Assembly (NCBI GenBank): GCA_029204225.1
Contig: CM055094.1
Location: 18,996,065 to 19,060,064 of the forward strand
DNA: 64,000 nt
Source: Diphasiastrum complanatum
Lineage: Eukaryota; Streptophyta; Lycopodiopsida; Lycopodiales; Lycopodiaceae
Direction of reading: 5' to 3'
Part shown: positions 21,787 to 34,410 of the stretch, one piece after another
Position numbering within the stretch: the first letter of the stretch is position 1
Layout of the letters: each line of letters opens with the position of its first letter
Notes under the pieces: generated by a model
What the model was told of the DNA's origin: nothing
Database searches by the model: none
Seen by the model: the letters and a program-made list of their open reading frames with translations, nothing else
Made by a program: the position numbers and the translations under genes

Positions 21787-21853
21787 GGCTCAGCTATTGA
21801 CTGGGCCACGTGTCGCTGGGATTCACACGTGCCAACTTGTTTCTCCTATATAA
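21787..21853 (+). promoter_or_regulatory. Short CACGTG promoter and TATA box of the H3-like gene
   Basis: Only the last two ACGTG cores of the array remain (21,806-21,835), followed by TATATAA at 21,847-21,853. The rest of the array seen at 11.6 and 45.2 kb is deleted here, although this unit carries the better H3-like reading frame. A transcript would start about 30 bases after the box, near 21,878. Confidence 0.6.
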
Positions 21854-22181
21854 GTCCATTCCTGGGGATTGTATAGGTTTTCGCGTAATTTGCTGTCATG
21901 TTTGATTGCTTCCATACGACCTGCATGCGTGATATCGCCATCATGCGAGCGACCTCGTCCCCAGGCCTATTCCTGACACCCTCTCACGTCGTAGCGATAT
22001 CAGCCTGACTTTCCCAGTATCACCATCATGCAAGCCCCTGCCTCTCCCCGTCTGTCTTTGCCACTCTCGCACGTTGTAACGATATCACCCTTAGAGTTCT
22101 CAGTGTCGCCATTACGCGAGATAATTTAGCTCTCTCTTCTGTTGTATCTCTGTCCTTGCATGGTATAGATATCCGGCCTCA
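21854..22181 (+). other. Leader region of the H3-like gene
   Basis: About 300 bases, richer in C and G than the surroundings, with recurring GATATC and CGCCATCATGCGAG stretches (ATCGCCATCATGCGAGCG, ATCACCATCATGCAAG, GTCGCCATTACGCGAG), so it holds a degenerate repeat of roughly 80 bases. It contains several upstream ATG triplets. Context before the start is CCTCAATGGC, a good plant initiation context. Confidence 0.45.
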
Positions 22182-22565
22182 ATGGCTCGGACGAAGCAAA
22201 CTGCTAGGCTTACCCATTTTGTTCAACCGTCCCGTCCCCAGACATCTGAACCCATACGTCCGCAAAGACGCGGAAGACCTCGCCGTCCATGGTTGAGGGA
22301 CATCAGGGCCTTGCAGAGGTACACCAAACTTGTGATCCTGAAAGCAGCCTTGTACCGGGATGTGAGGGAGGTTACACGAGATATGACCACGCATCTGCCC
22401 TATGCAGTGAGGTGGAATATCGCTGCATTGGAGGCCCTCCATATTGTATACGAGGACTTCCAGACAAAATTGTTTGAGGATTCGATGTTGTGTCCCATTC
22501 ATGGAAAGAGGGTGACACTGATGCCCAAGGACATGCTTCTTGTCATGAGGTTTCGAAACACCTAT

Positions 22566-23720
<1,155 letters not shown>

Positions 23721-23799
23721 ACTATATAGGCTTGACATAGGCTTGTGTGGCAAGCCAACGAAGCTATACCACATGGGTTTGCCATGTAGGCTTGAGTGG

Positions 23800-23849
<50 letters not shown>
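23721..23849. repeat. Satellite end and second GA tract
   Basis: Repeats the last satellite edge (TAGGCTTGACATAGGCTTG to GTAGGCTTGAGTGGAATG) and then GA from 23,803 to 23,849. Together with T it looks like a duplicated edge produced by exchange between GA tracts. Confidence 0.7.
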
Positions 23850-23851
<2 letters not shown>

Positions 23852-24003
23852 TGAGTGAGGAGTCACACATGAACTACTTCCCTGTGGTATGGCCTAGCAT
23901 CAACGTTGAAAAGAATATCTGATGGAGATAAGAAGGGTCCCAAGCAAATTTCAAATGAGAATCTTGCAGAGAAAGTATTGAAACCACAATTGGCAAGGGA
24001 TCC
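23850..24003. other. Sequence before the left inverted repeat
   Basis: Matches 47,257-47,410. A plus-strand frame (ISDGDKKGPKQISNENL) runs through it into the inverted repeat in both copies; nothing recognisable. Confidence 0.4.
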
Positions 24004-24100
24004 CAAAGAATCGAACTTGAGTGTACAAGCCCAACAAAAGCGCATACACCAACTCACCACACATGGGAAGATCGTTAAATTTGAATTTGAAGAAAAATCA
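24004..24100 (+). repeat. 97-bp inverted repeat, left arm
   Basis: Pairs with 25,731-25,827 at 92 of 97 positions by eye. The arms enclose about 1.63 kb with the 240-bp tandem array. Could be the ends of a foldback or MITE-like element, but no flanking target duplication was recognised. Confidence 0.75.
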
Positions 24101-24375
24101 TTGAAATGTTTGTAAATTGATGTTTAACAAAATCATATATATGATAATCTTCACACGTGTGAAATCAAGATCTACAAGAAAATCAACATTCTACACATAG
24201 AGATGGACATAAGAGATGAATTCTCCACCAAGAAAGAAACTTTGATGATTATTTCTCCACTTAGGTGCAACTATTTATAGCTTCCAAAATGTCATTTGGC
24301 CACTTGCCCCAAACTTGACCTAATTTGGAAACTTCTAGATACTTCATCAAAAACCTAGAAAATTTAGTCTAGATA
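24101..24375. other. Spacer inside inverted repeat
   Basis: No gene; contains CACACGTGTG at about 24,152. A 27-base segment is missing relative to 47,600-47,630. Confidence 0.4.
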
Positions 24376-25096
24376 CAATGTACCAGAATTAGCCAATTAG
24401 AAGGGGTCCAAACTCGACCTCATCCACTGATCTACTTGCTAGAGGTAGTTAAACCACTATTTAGGCCCTTATTAACAAATATGAAAATAACTCGAAGTTG
24501 AGATTCATTTTGGACTCCAGAATTGCCAAATGAAAAACGAAAGTAGTTGAAAATTTTTCACACCATGTCCTCTAGACATCTCCATTGATGAATACAATTT
24601 ATAAGTTTTTGAAAGCAATGTACCAAAATTAGCCAATTAGAATGGGTCCAAACTCGACCTCATCCACTGATCTACTTGCCAGAGGTAGTTAAACCACTAT
24701 TTAGGCCCTTATTAACAAACATGAAACTAACTCGAAGTTGAGATTCATTTTGGCCTCCAAAATTGCCAAATGAAAAACCAAACTAGTTGACAATTTTTCA
24801 CACCATGTCCTCTAGACATCTCCATTGATGAATACAGTTTATAAGTTTTTGAAAGCAACGTACAAAAATTTAGCCAATTAGAATGGGTCCAAACTCGACC
24901 TCATCCACTTATCTACTTGCCAGAGGTAGTTAAACCACTATTTAGGTCCTTATTAACAAATATGAAACTAACTCGAAGTTGAGATTCATTTTGGCCTCCA
25001 AAATTGCCAAATAAAAAACCAACCCAGTTGACAAATTTTCACACCATGTCCTCTAGACATCTCCATTGATGAATACAATTCATAAGTTTTTGAAAG
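24376..25096. repeat. 240-bp tandem repeat, three units
   Basis: Units start at 24,376, 24,616 and 24,856 and end at 25,096 (periods 240, 240, 241), recognised by CAATGTACCAAAATTAGCC, AACTCGACCTCATCCACT and CATGTCCTCTAGACATCTCC. Unit 2 of the window has two units at 47,809 and one partial at 49,677. No coding frame. Confidence 0.9.
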
Positions 25097-25730
25097 CAAT
25101 TCCAAATGCAATCAGGGTCATGTTTTAGCTCAGTGATCTCTCTTTCACATTACAAAAGTTTTTAAAATACATCGTTCTAGGATTCGATAATGGATTTTGG
25201 AATGAATTATATTTCATTACAGTTTGAACGAGCTTGGAAATTTGAAGATTGAATGAAGCTGTAATCTAGGATTTTCAAAACTCAAAGTTGTTCATGCAAA
25301 TTAAGTCATTTTTGTTAATATATTAAAATGTTGTAATCTAGGGTTTCCAAAAACAAATTGAAAATTTGTTAAAAAAAATGCTTATTCCTTGTTACATGAC
25401 TAAATAACATATAGTTAAAAAGCATATAATGAATCTATGCTATGTTCCAAACATATGCAAGTTACATTGCATTCATTCACACTTCACAAATCATTGGAAT
25501 TTGAATTTGAACGAAATCATTGAAATGAGTAGATCAATGTTTAAATGAAGCAATAAATAGTATAATCTTCCCATTTAATTCAATTATATTTATATATTAT
25601 TGGTGCATTAATAGGATAAAACTCGTTATTATTATTTTCTTTGTTTCTATTGATTCAAGCAAGCACAGCTCATCTAGATGATGACCACAATGCCTCTAAG
25701 GAGAAATAGTTTTTCATTTTTTTTTAAATT
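25097..25730. other. Spacer inside inverted repeat, right side
   Basis: Matches 48,290-48,924 and 49,816-50,450. AT-rich, no gene seen. Confidence 0.5.
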
Positions 25731-25827
25731 TGATTTTTCTTCAAATTCAAATTTAATGATCTTCCCATGTGTGGTGAGTTGGTGTCTGCACTTGAGTTGG
25801 GCTTGTACACTCAAGTTCGATTCTTTG
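25731..25827 (-). repeat. 97-bp inverted repeat, right arm
   Basis: Reverse complement of 24,004-24,100 with five differences by eye. Confidence 0.75.
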
Positions 25828-26995
25828 CAATCCCCCCAAATTAATATAATCAGTAACATTATTCTCAAAGCATGTACTATGAGCTAAACACAACACTTGG
25901 AGAGTAAAGAGTTAGGAATATGTCAAACACTTTTACACCTAGTATTTGGCAAGATCGGATTCTTTGCGATACCCCCCCCCCCTCCCCACCCAATTCTTAA
26001 TATAACTTCTCAAAGCATCTAGTATGAGCTACAAACAGCACTTGGTAAGTCTTAAGACTTGGAGAGTAAAGAGTTATGCATTTGTCAAATACTTTTACAC
26101 CTAGCATTTGGCATGTTAGACACAATGGTAGTAATTATAAGAATGAGTTAGACAAGCTTGTGAAGCCATCTAGAGGTGATTTGTTCTTTAGTTGCCTAGC
26201 TACATATCAAGCTACCCCAAGTTACCAAACAGTTTACTATTATTTTGAGTGACAACCATGAAGCTATCATGATTTGAAATGACATCAATATATTAAGCTA
26301 CTCCCAAGTTGACCCTTTCCCAGGAAGCTTCTCTCTTGAAACTATAGCAAAAAGCTCTTATTCAAAGGAACAATCAAGGGTCGAGTACTTACCATACGAG
26401 ATGAAGACCAACAAGTAGGGCAAGGAAAGAAGATGTACGGTTTACTTTGCTATGTGCTTGGAGGTATGCTGAGCATGCTTGGAATATGAAGAACATGTGT
26501 TTTCCAAAAATATTAGTAGTCTCACAAAAAGGCTTGGAGTAACATTAGAATTTGGAAGTGGTGCGCCTACTTTGGATGGATGATCACTAACAAACAATTT
26601 CTGTCTAGTCCTTTTGCCGTGATATATTCCCTCTTGTCGATATGATATTTTCATTGTGTGTCTAAATATTTTTTGAACAGAATATGTGTAACCTAATTAT
26701 TGTTGATTTTGATTTAATGAGCATCCAATGTTCATTTGATACATTAAATCAAATATCAACGATGAGAACATATATATATACACAACGAGAAGAAGGTATA
26801 TCTAGATCATAGATTATGAACTAAAGTGGACATTTCAAAAGCAGTGGAGAGATAGATTAGCAGTTGAGTGCCATATACATTGGCCCTAAATGACTATAAT
26901 GGTCAATCTTAAAAGCTCCAATCAACAAATGTTGATGTTTTCAATGTACTCAATTCAAAAAATTGCGCCTAAAGGATTTTCTTCATAACATTTGT
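25828..26995. other. Repeated intergenic block before D (unit 1)
   Basis: Matches 50,548-51,700. It holds two similar direct segments (CTCAAAGCAT...ACACTTGG...AGAGTAAAGAGTTA at about 25,862 and 26,013) and a C-rich run at 25,972-25,989. No gene recognised; it lies downstream of D. Confidence 0.5.
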
Positions 26996-28552
26996 TCAGG
27001 AATAGTGGGCATCATGCTTATGATATTGCTCGCGCAGCCACTTGGAGCAGGTTCGAGTCAGCATTTGTCTTCGACCAGCAAATGCTTTTGATCTCTGGGT
27101 GTAAGCCTTATCAGCATTGATGATAAAGCCTGAAGTGCACATCTCTTCAAAGATTTGTATGGAGTCTGCAGGAAAGTATTGTATCCGTAAATAGATCTTG
27201 GTATCCTCCATGTGAAGCGCCGGTTTGTTGGGATTGATGAAAAATTGTGGATCCTGCTCAAACCTTCGGCCCATGACAGTCATCAGAAACTAGCAGAACT
27301 TGTGTTGTAGCTTGATTGTAGGATCGTCAGAATCAGAAGTTAATTTGCAAAAATTCTTGATGGATGTATGACATTCCTTCTGAGAAGAGAACGAGCCATC
27401 TATTATCGCAAACTTGCAAGGATATGCTGATATGTTGTTTTCCGATCTCCATGCTAGCGCTCGTCTTCTACGAAAACTTGGGTCGAAAGAAGGATCATTC
27501 TAAATTTGCTTTGGTGATTGATCAAGCATTTCAAAGACGTACGTATCTTTGAGGAATGGAGCTCTCCAACCGGTCGATGCAATTAAATCTAGCTGAGGAA
27601 AGCTCCCGATCGAATTAGATGTCGTCGTTGGAACTGACTTGTCCCCGTCTTTTCGTCCTATCACAGTCGACTTACTGGCATGCTTATGATTTTGCTCACG
27701 TAGCCAGTTGAAGCAGTTTCGAGTCAGTATTTGTCTTCGACCAGTAAATGCTTTTGATCTCTGGGTGTACATGTAACCCTCATCAGCATTGATGATAAAT
27801 CCTGAAGTGCACATCTCTTCGAAGATATGTATGGAGTCTGCAGGAAAGTATTGAATCCGTAAATAGATCCTGGTATCCTCCATGTGAAGGCCCGCTTTGT
27901 TGGGATTGATGGAAAATTGTGGATCTTGCTCAAACCTTTGGCCCATGACAGTCATCAGAAACTGGCAGAACTTGTGTTGTAGCTGGATTGTAGGATCGCG
28001 AGAATCGAAACTCAGTTCCCAGAAATTATTGATTGATGTATGACATTCCTTCTGAGAAGAGAACGAGCCATCTATTATCGCAAAGTTGCAAGGATATGCT
28101 GATATGTTGTCTTCCGATCTCCATGCTCGTCTTCTATGAAATCTTGGGTCGAAAGAAGGATCATTCTGGACTTGCTTTGGTGCTTTCTCAAGCCTTTCAT
28201 TCACGTGCGTATCTTTGAGGACTGGAGCTCTCCAACCGGTAGACGCCATTAATTCTGGCTGAGAAGAGCTCCCGATCAAATTAGATGCCGTCGTTGGAAC
28301 TGACTTGTCCGCGTCTTTGCGTCCTACCAGAATCGAATTACTGATATCATGTTCCTCCAAATCTCTTCCGCATATAGATTTCGTAGTTTTTGATATTTTG
28401 GCCAAACGGATTTTCTCAGCCGCCGATACTATGTTCATTTCTAGGTCCTGCTCCATCTTCCTAAGCCGATGTTGCATCAACAATACTTTTCTGAGACTCT
28501 TCAGCCTCCTGTAAATGACGAAAATAAGAGGCGAAATCAAGACAGAGAACAT
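26996..28552 (-). pseudogene. Gene D copy 1: unidentified protein with two internal repeats, two nonsense codons
   Basis: One frame of 518 codons from ATG at 28,550-28,552 to the stop at 26,996. Stops interrupt it at 27,500-27,502 (TAG; CAG in copy 2) and 27,290-27,292 (TAG; CAG in copy 2). Residues 2-15 are hydrophobic (FSVLISPLIFVIY), followed by a basic and coiled-coil-like stretch (RRLKSLRKVLLMQHRLRKME), as in a signal-anchored membrane protein. Then come two repeats of about 224 residues (672-base offset), each with STGWRAP, NDPSFDP, WRSEDNISAYPCNF, IIDGSFSSQKECHTS, HMEDT, IYLRIQYFPADSI, IFEEMCTSGFIINAD and RRQ. I do not know this family. A CT microsatellite starts 10 bases before the ATG. 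Confidence 0.65.
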
Positions 28553-28557
28553 CGATA

Positions 28558-28561
<4 letters not shown>

Positions 28562-28592
<31 letters not shown>
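28562..28592. repeat. (AG)15 microsatellite upstream of D copy 1
   Basis: A 31-base tract; read in the direction of D it is a CT run just before the start codon. At copy 2 the same tract is 174 bases. Confidence 0.95.
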
Positions 28593-28594
<2 letters not shown>

Positions 28595-28802
28595 TTCCAT
28601 GCATTGCATTCTATTTGTACTAATTCGAGTTAGACGTTGAGGCATTGTAGTCATATGTATAGAGCATCCCATCCTTAAAGGAGAACTTGTGACCATTCTC
28701 TAGGTGACTTGAATAAGCTCGCCCTCCATTCATTTCAAAGTCAAGAATAATCCATGCCCCTTTCACACTCATAGCCATCTATACTATACACCCCCCCCCC
28801 CC
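28593..28802. repeat. Block T (2) and C12 run
   Basis: Second T block, upstream of D, ending in a run of 12 C at 28,791-28,802. The matching run at 53,638-53,660 has 23 C. Confidence 0.75.
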
Positions 28803-29974
28803 TTACAACAATCAAATTTTACTTGTCCAAGAATAGGAGAAAGATAAGCATGAGAAAAGGTCACGATTGTATCACATTTTAGTTGCCCAAGACAAAGGTA
28901 GTGCATGAGAAATTAAGGCAACAGGAAAGGCACATTCACAGGTTTGTTTGAAGGGAGCTTTTCATATCGCATAAGCACGAAGAGATGTGACGAAATAAAA
29001 GGTGAAAGTAGATTAATATTGATGTGTGATGTCCCTTTGTGTGAATATTTTCTGGATCCAAACATCTAGTGTGTGGCTGTTAGGCTAGAGATTCCATGAT
29101 ATATTAATCTCAACATCCATTGGAGCGAGCTTCCGATCCACTTGAACACAAAACTTACAAGACTATTTGCTTCATGATGTAAATGTGAATCCAACTTATC
29201 AACCATTACATATAATTTGAGCACAAAAGGGGCCTTTCAAAAACATACCTTTTATTTTTTTTCTCAAAAGTTTCTTCCACATGGTCCAATCAAAACATTC
29301 AAATTTGAAATCTACGTAACGTAGCTCCTTCAAATTGATTTTCTTTTCTTTTTAAAAGAACTATAATTTTGCCTCGGGGCAGCCCGTAAATAAGCCATTT
29401 TATTTGTAGTATAGTATGCAACTCGGCAAAAAAACAGTGTAACTTTTGAACGGCAACTCAAATAGAGACGATTAGGGTGCCATTGGAAAGTTCTCGACGA
29501 GAGCTTTTTCAACGACACCCAACATGACCCAGTTCCGAGCTACGGTGAAGAAGTTATGGCCAGTAAGGGAGTAGCATTATGGTGCATTTAAGAGTAAAGG
29601 ATCAAGCAAATACTTATAAAACTGGTATATGGCAACTTAGACACAATGATAAATTCATGAGAATAAGTTAGTGAAGCTCAAAAAGTCATTTGGAGTGAGT
29701 TCTTGCCGAGTCCCAATTTGTTACCTTGCTATTTGTGAACTTGCCCCAAGATAAGGTGAAAAAAACTTTTAATATTACGAATGACAACCACGAAGCTATC
29801 ATAGTTTCAATCAACATCAATATAATTAAACAACAAAAATCATCACATACATGGGAACATCACAAAAAATCACAATATCACGCTTTACTGCCATGCTGCC
29901 ACTTGATGGGAGAAGATTTGATGCTGGCACTTCCTTCTTCAGGCATGGAAATGAAATTCAGAAGCCTTGAAAAG
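28803..29974. other. Intergenic blocks between D and R (unit 1)
   Basis: Contains block W at about 29,030-29,215, then a block at 29,220-29,570 and another at 29,575-29,860 (the latter also at 38,280-38,560). All recur at 53,661-54,844. No gene seen. Confidence 0.5.
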
Positions 29975-30683
29975 CTATAACTTCAAAGGATCGATTTTCC
30001 ATCTTTTAGTGGCGATCTATCATTCGCTACGACAGTGCTTGATTACTCCTTCACATCCTTGGACACCATCTACATACATCCACCACGGATTCGGAGTGCC
30101 ATCATCATCCATTTTCAAAAACCCTAAGCTGTCGAGATCTGCTACATTACACAAAAATCGTCACATCTAGCACGAGCCAAATGCTGAGGGGTAGTGCTCC
30201 TGGAGCTTGTCAAAACCCCACATTCAACACCGATTTGGGTTGAAAGCTCGCTACTAGTACGTTACTACGAAGAAACATCATCGTTTCCACATCCTATCAT
30301 AAAGACATTGCTCCAAATTTTTCCACAAATTCCGACTCTCCATACATTGCCGAGCAATACTCTACATGCACTGCTCATAGAGCCGAGCCCCCAAACTCTA
30401 CATTCACTATGGACCGAGCTGAGCGTCCATACTTTGCATACAAAGTTGACCGAGACGAGTCCATCAAAAGTTGACAGATCCGAAGCCCTCCATAGTCGAC
30501 CGAGCCGAGACTCCACTTGTCTGTTACCAGAGCCGAACCTTCAACAGAGTCCTCAGTCGAGTCCAGAACATGTCTGCCACAACATCTTCCAGTTTTGATG
30601 ACCCAACTCTAGACATAATTGACATCACCATGGAAAGCTTCGATATCTATGAGATGAACACTTGGTACCAGGAGGCACACTAG
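29975..30683 (+). repeat. Block R (5), long form
   Basis: Full R with a shortened 36-bp array (one unit lost: CCAAACTCTACATTCACT joins directly) and the shared TAG at 30,681-30,683. Confidence 0.65.
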
Positions 30684-31240
30684 TTCTTAAGCCACATAGA
30701 GTTCCAACTTCCTCTTTTGATCAGTGGCTATCAGAGCCCATTTTGATTGCATATTGCTTATAACCCCACCGACAGATTTTTCAGATCATGTTACCTCCTA
30801 ACCAAAATTTTGTTTATATTATCCCTATTTCTGGAGCTGACCTCAATACATTTGGCTTCCCTAGGGGACCGAACACAGTTAGTAGGACCCTCAAGAAAAT
30901 TGAATCCATAGCATACTTCAAATACATAGACCCCTCAGCGGACAAATGGAAAAAAAAGATGGTTACCGTAGAGGCCATAAATGATAAGCCCTTAGCTGCT
31001 CCATGTACCTATCTAGCAAAATATACACAGCGCTATAGGTCCAAGATCACGCGTATCCCCATGAAACTATTCCACATGATGGCTGATTCTAGACTACACA
31101 ATGAGAACCTTTATGACTGGTCCCAGTTTGCTTCCAACTGCCTCCATGACTATATCAAGAACAAGCAAACCTCCACGTTATTAGGCTATCTTTTGATAGA
31201 TGTCACTTTGCAGCAGTTGAGCCACCGACCTCGAGTTTGA
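30684..31240 (+). pseudogene. Gene M copy 3, N-terminal half only
   Basis: The longest uninterrupted N-terminal part: 30,788-31,240, 150 codons, with IPISGADLNTFGFPRGPN, AYFKYIDPSADKWKKK, PIPMKLFHMM-type stretch and NCLHDYIKNKQTSTLLGYLL. A two-base deletion (GTATTGAGG to GTAGAGG) offsets a shorter A run, so the frame stays open by compensation. After LSHRPRV the gene is cut and followed by antisense copia gag. Confidence 0.5.
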
Positions 31241-31492
31241 GACCAGTTGATAGTAGCAGATAAAAGCGACTCCCTCGGAACCAGCGATCCACTATTCTGA
31301 CCTTGAGTGTGAGGCTTTTGTTGTTGCTGTTACACTTGATTCTTGACCTTGGAATAGTCTTTCTTCTTGGTGTACAGGGCCATGGATTTGTTTTTGATGG
31401 ACAGGCCGTTGGTCTTTCTGCGCATTTCTTCCTGAACAAAATGACCGATCACCTTTTGAAGAGTGAGGCCGGGTTGTGTGGAGATCATCACC
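31241..31492 (-). pseudogene. Copia C gag fragment, antisense (unit 2)
   Basis: Minus-strand frame with a stretch like the C-terminal end of a second copia gag family: LTLQKVIGHFVQEEMRRK, then Lys-rich KNKSMALYTKKK. It is fused in frame to the copia B protease at about 31,493 (after KIIAKG), the same joint as at 56,357, so it was made once before duplication. Family assignment rests on the EEMRRK-type pattern only. Confidence 0.5.
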
Positions 31493-32650
31493 CCTTTAGC
31501 AATGATCTTGCCATCCTTCTTGATGCTACATGTATTTGTAGAGAACTCCACAATCAAACGATTGTCAAGCAATTGCCCTACACTAAGCAAGTTCTTAGTG
31601 ATACTGAAAATGTAAAGCACTCCATCAATCTTGATCTTCCTTGAAGATCCCAAGCATAAAGGTATGGATCTTATTCCTTCTATCTTATAAGCATAATTAT
31701 TTGCTGTAAAAATTCACGTGATAGGTCCTTTATAGGTAGATAAGGTTGAAAAATACTCCCTCTTACTTGTCATGTGGGAGCTAGCCCCACTATCTATCCA
31801 CCAAGGGTCCTCACCTCTTATGCTTGAAGATGAGAAACTTGACATCATGACGAAATCTTCATGAGAGCTCTCCTCTTCCTCTTGACCAAGGTTTGCTTGA
31901 CTTTGAGTTTGCTTCTTCTTGAAGCACTCCGAGGCATAGTGCCCTGTCTTGCCACAAAAGTAGCATTTGATCTTCGACTTATCCTTCTTTGGCTTGCTCG
32001 AGCTTTGACTTGGTTCTTCTTGAATGCAACACCTTTTCCTTTGTATTTTCTCTTGATCTTGATGAAAAGAGCCTTGTCATCTCCATCATTGAGGGAGAGC
32101 TTCTCCATCCTTAACTTGATGTGAGTTCTCCTACTCTCCTCGACCATGAGGAATCCTTGGAGATCTTCAATTGAAGGCAACTTGCCCATGACTGCATAGC
32201 CTTGCACCAAGTTAGCAAAATCCATACTTAAACCATTCAAGATTGGTTGAACAAGTTCACTTTCCTTAATGGAATATCCTATGTGAGCAAGCTCTTTGTT
32301 TAAGTCCTTGACTCTCAGCACATATGGATTTGATTCTTCAAGGATATCAACCTTGAAGTATTCTTGGATTCATATATCTTTTGAAGAGTTTTTCATGATT
32401 CTTGAGCCAAGATGCAAGCACCTACCTCCTTAAGAAGCTCATGAGCCACATTCATTTTATACAATGGAGAGCAACCTTGCACCTCCTTTTTGTATTTTGC
32501 AGCTTCTTGAGGGTGAATAGGCTCATCCTCTTCACCACTCACTATATCCATTAGATCTTGTAAAATAATGATTGATTCCATTCTTAGCTTCCAAATTGAA
32601 TAATTAGAAGCATTCAATCTATCATGTCAATCCAAAAGATATGCATTCAT
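31493..32650 (-). pseudogene. Copia B gag and protease, antisense (unit 2)
   Basis: Start ATG at 32,648-32,650, capsid N-terminus NASNYSIWKLRMES, an early TGA after ILAQES (TGG in unit 1), a shifted capsid second half (LNKELAHIGYSIKESELV), zinc knuckle CYFCGKTGHYASEC at 31,924-31,965, and protease site WWIDSGASSHM at 31,771-31,803. It shows the gag organisation that the deleted copies at 6.7, 37.1 and 62.9 kb have lost. Frameshifts and the stop exclude function. Uninterrupted by copia A, unlike unit 1. Confidence 0.8.
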
Positions 32651-33010
32651 TGATCTCGACTGCCTCCTCCTTGATCTCGACTTCACAAGGATATAGGATT
32701 CACCTAACCTGAACCAAAAGGAATCATATGCACATAAATATTCCTCTTCAAATCATTCCTACAAGATCAGTTGAATCATAATGCAATAATCAATCCAAAC
32801 TATATCACAAATCAAGCAAAATTGAACACAATCTTGACTAGAATTGCATTCACTTGATGAGCACTTGTCAAAAACTTTGGGATGACCCTAAAATTTAATT
32901 TCTAAGATCTCAATAAGTCTAAGAACTAACTATTATAGTACCAAAGATAAGGATCTACCTTCCTTTTGATTGATTGAAAACTACGTGGCAGACCTACGTG
33001 GTAGACCTAT
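32651..33010 (-). repeat. Copia B leader/LTR-like block, antisense (unit 2)
   Basis: Sequence directly before the gag start in gag orientation. No primer binding site recognised. Confidence 0.5.
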
Positions 33011-33829
33011 GTCCCTTTGTGTGAATATTTTCTGGATCCAAACATCTAGTGTGTGGCTATTAGGCTAGAGATAGCATGATATATTAATCTCAACATCAAT
33101 TGGAGCGAGCTTCCAATCCACTTGACACGAAATTTACAAGACTATTTGCTTCATGATGTAAATGTGAATCCAACTTATCAACAACGTGATTCCTTAGTGC
33201 ACAATGTATCACTATCATCACGTGGTAGAAAGTGATTCACTTTTGTGCATATGTTCCATAGAGATGTGAGACACTTTACTGCAAATAGGCTTGAAAAAAT
33301 TGGAAGGTAATTTGGTTGTACAAGAAGCAAGCGTTAAAGATTGTGCTCTCTTTCTCTTACCTTAAATGGCGCAAAAAAAGCTACTAGAATATCGAACCAA
33401 TAATATCACAAGCTACATTTGAATGTGCTAAGATAACACGAAAGTGCAGCACAATTTGCTTATAATAGGCTACTTGCAAATGATCATAATCATGGTGAGC
33501 TGCAAACTCGATCTTTGCCAGTACAAATTAGCCTACACTTGGTATAAATAGCATCATTTCCACCAAAAAGAAACTTTCAGAGGAAGTTGATTTGTAGAAA
33601 AACTAGAATTTCAACCTCATAAAACTCTTTAAGAATCTAGGTCTTTAATTTTCTCATTTGGTGTAGCTATGTATGTAAGCAAATGTTTCAGAACATTACA
33701 AAAAGTCACAATATCATGCTTTACTGCCACGCATTTTTTTTAGGAAATGCAAACAAACTCTGATGGGAGAAGATTTGATGCTGGCACTTCCTTCTTCAGG
33801 CATGGAAATGGAAATCAGAAGCTTTGAAA
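33011..33829. other. Blocks W and Q (unit 2)
   Basis: W at about 33,010-33,590 and Q at 33,595-33,825. A 130-base stretch (GTAGAAAGTGATTCAC to AAGCAAGCG) differs from the unit 1 version. No gene. Confidence 0.5.
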
Positions 33830-34410
33830 AGCTATAGCTTCAAAGGACTGATTTTCCATCTTTTAGTGGCGATCTATCATTTGCTACGACCATGCTTGAT
33901 CACTCATTCGCATCCTTGGACACCATCTACATACATCCACCACGGATCCAGAGTGCCATCATCATCCATTTTCAAAAACCCTAAGCTGCCGAGACTTGCT
34001 ACATTACACAAAAATCGTCAAAACTAGCACGAGAATGTTGAGGGGTAGTGCTACTGGAGCTTTTCAAAACCACACATTCAACACCGATTCGGGATGAAAT
34101 CTCTCTACTAGTACGTTATTGTGAAGAAACATCATTGTTTCCACATCCTATCAGAGCGACATTGCTCCAAATTTTTCCACAAATTTCTAGTCTCCATAAA
34201 CTACCGAGCAATACTCTACATACACTGCTCATAGAGCCGAGCCCCCATACTCTTCAATCACCGTGGACCGAGCCGAGAGCCCATACTATGCATTCACTGT
34301 GGACCAAGCTGAGCTCCATACTCTGCATACAAAGTTGATTGAGCCGAGTCCATTAAAAGTGGACCGATCCGAAGCCCTCCACAGTCGATCGAGCCGAGAC
34401 TCCACTTGTA
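33830..34410 (+). repeat. Block R (6), short form
   Basis: R cut at CTCCACTTGTAAATAGA and followed by the gypsy remnant, as at 4,030. The 36-bp units are present with a one-base loss. Confidence 0.65.

Noticed and set aside
24376-25096. Possible CRISPR-like array
   Set aside because: The 240-bp units are contiguous direct repeats without unique spacers, in a plant-type genome.
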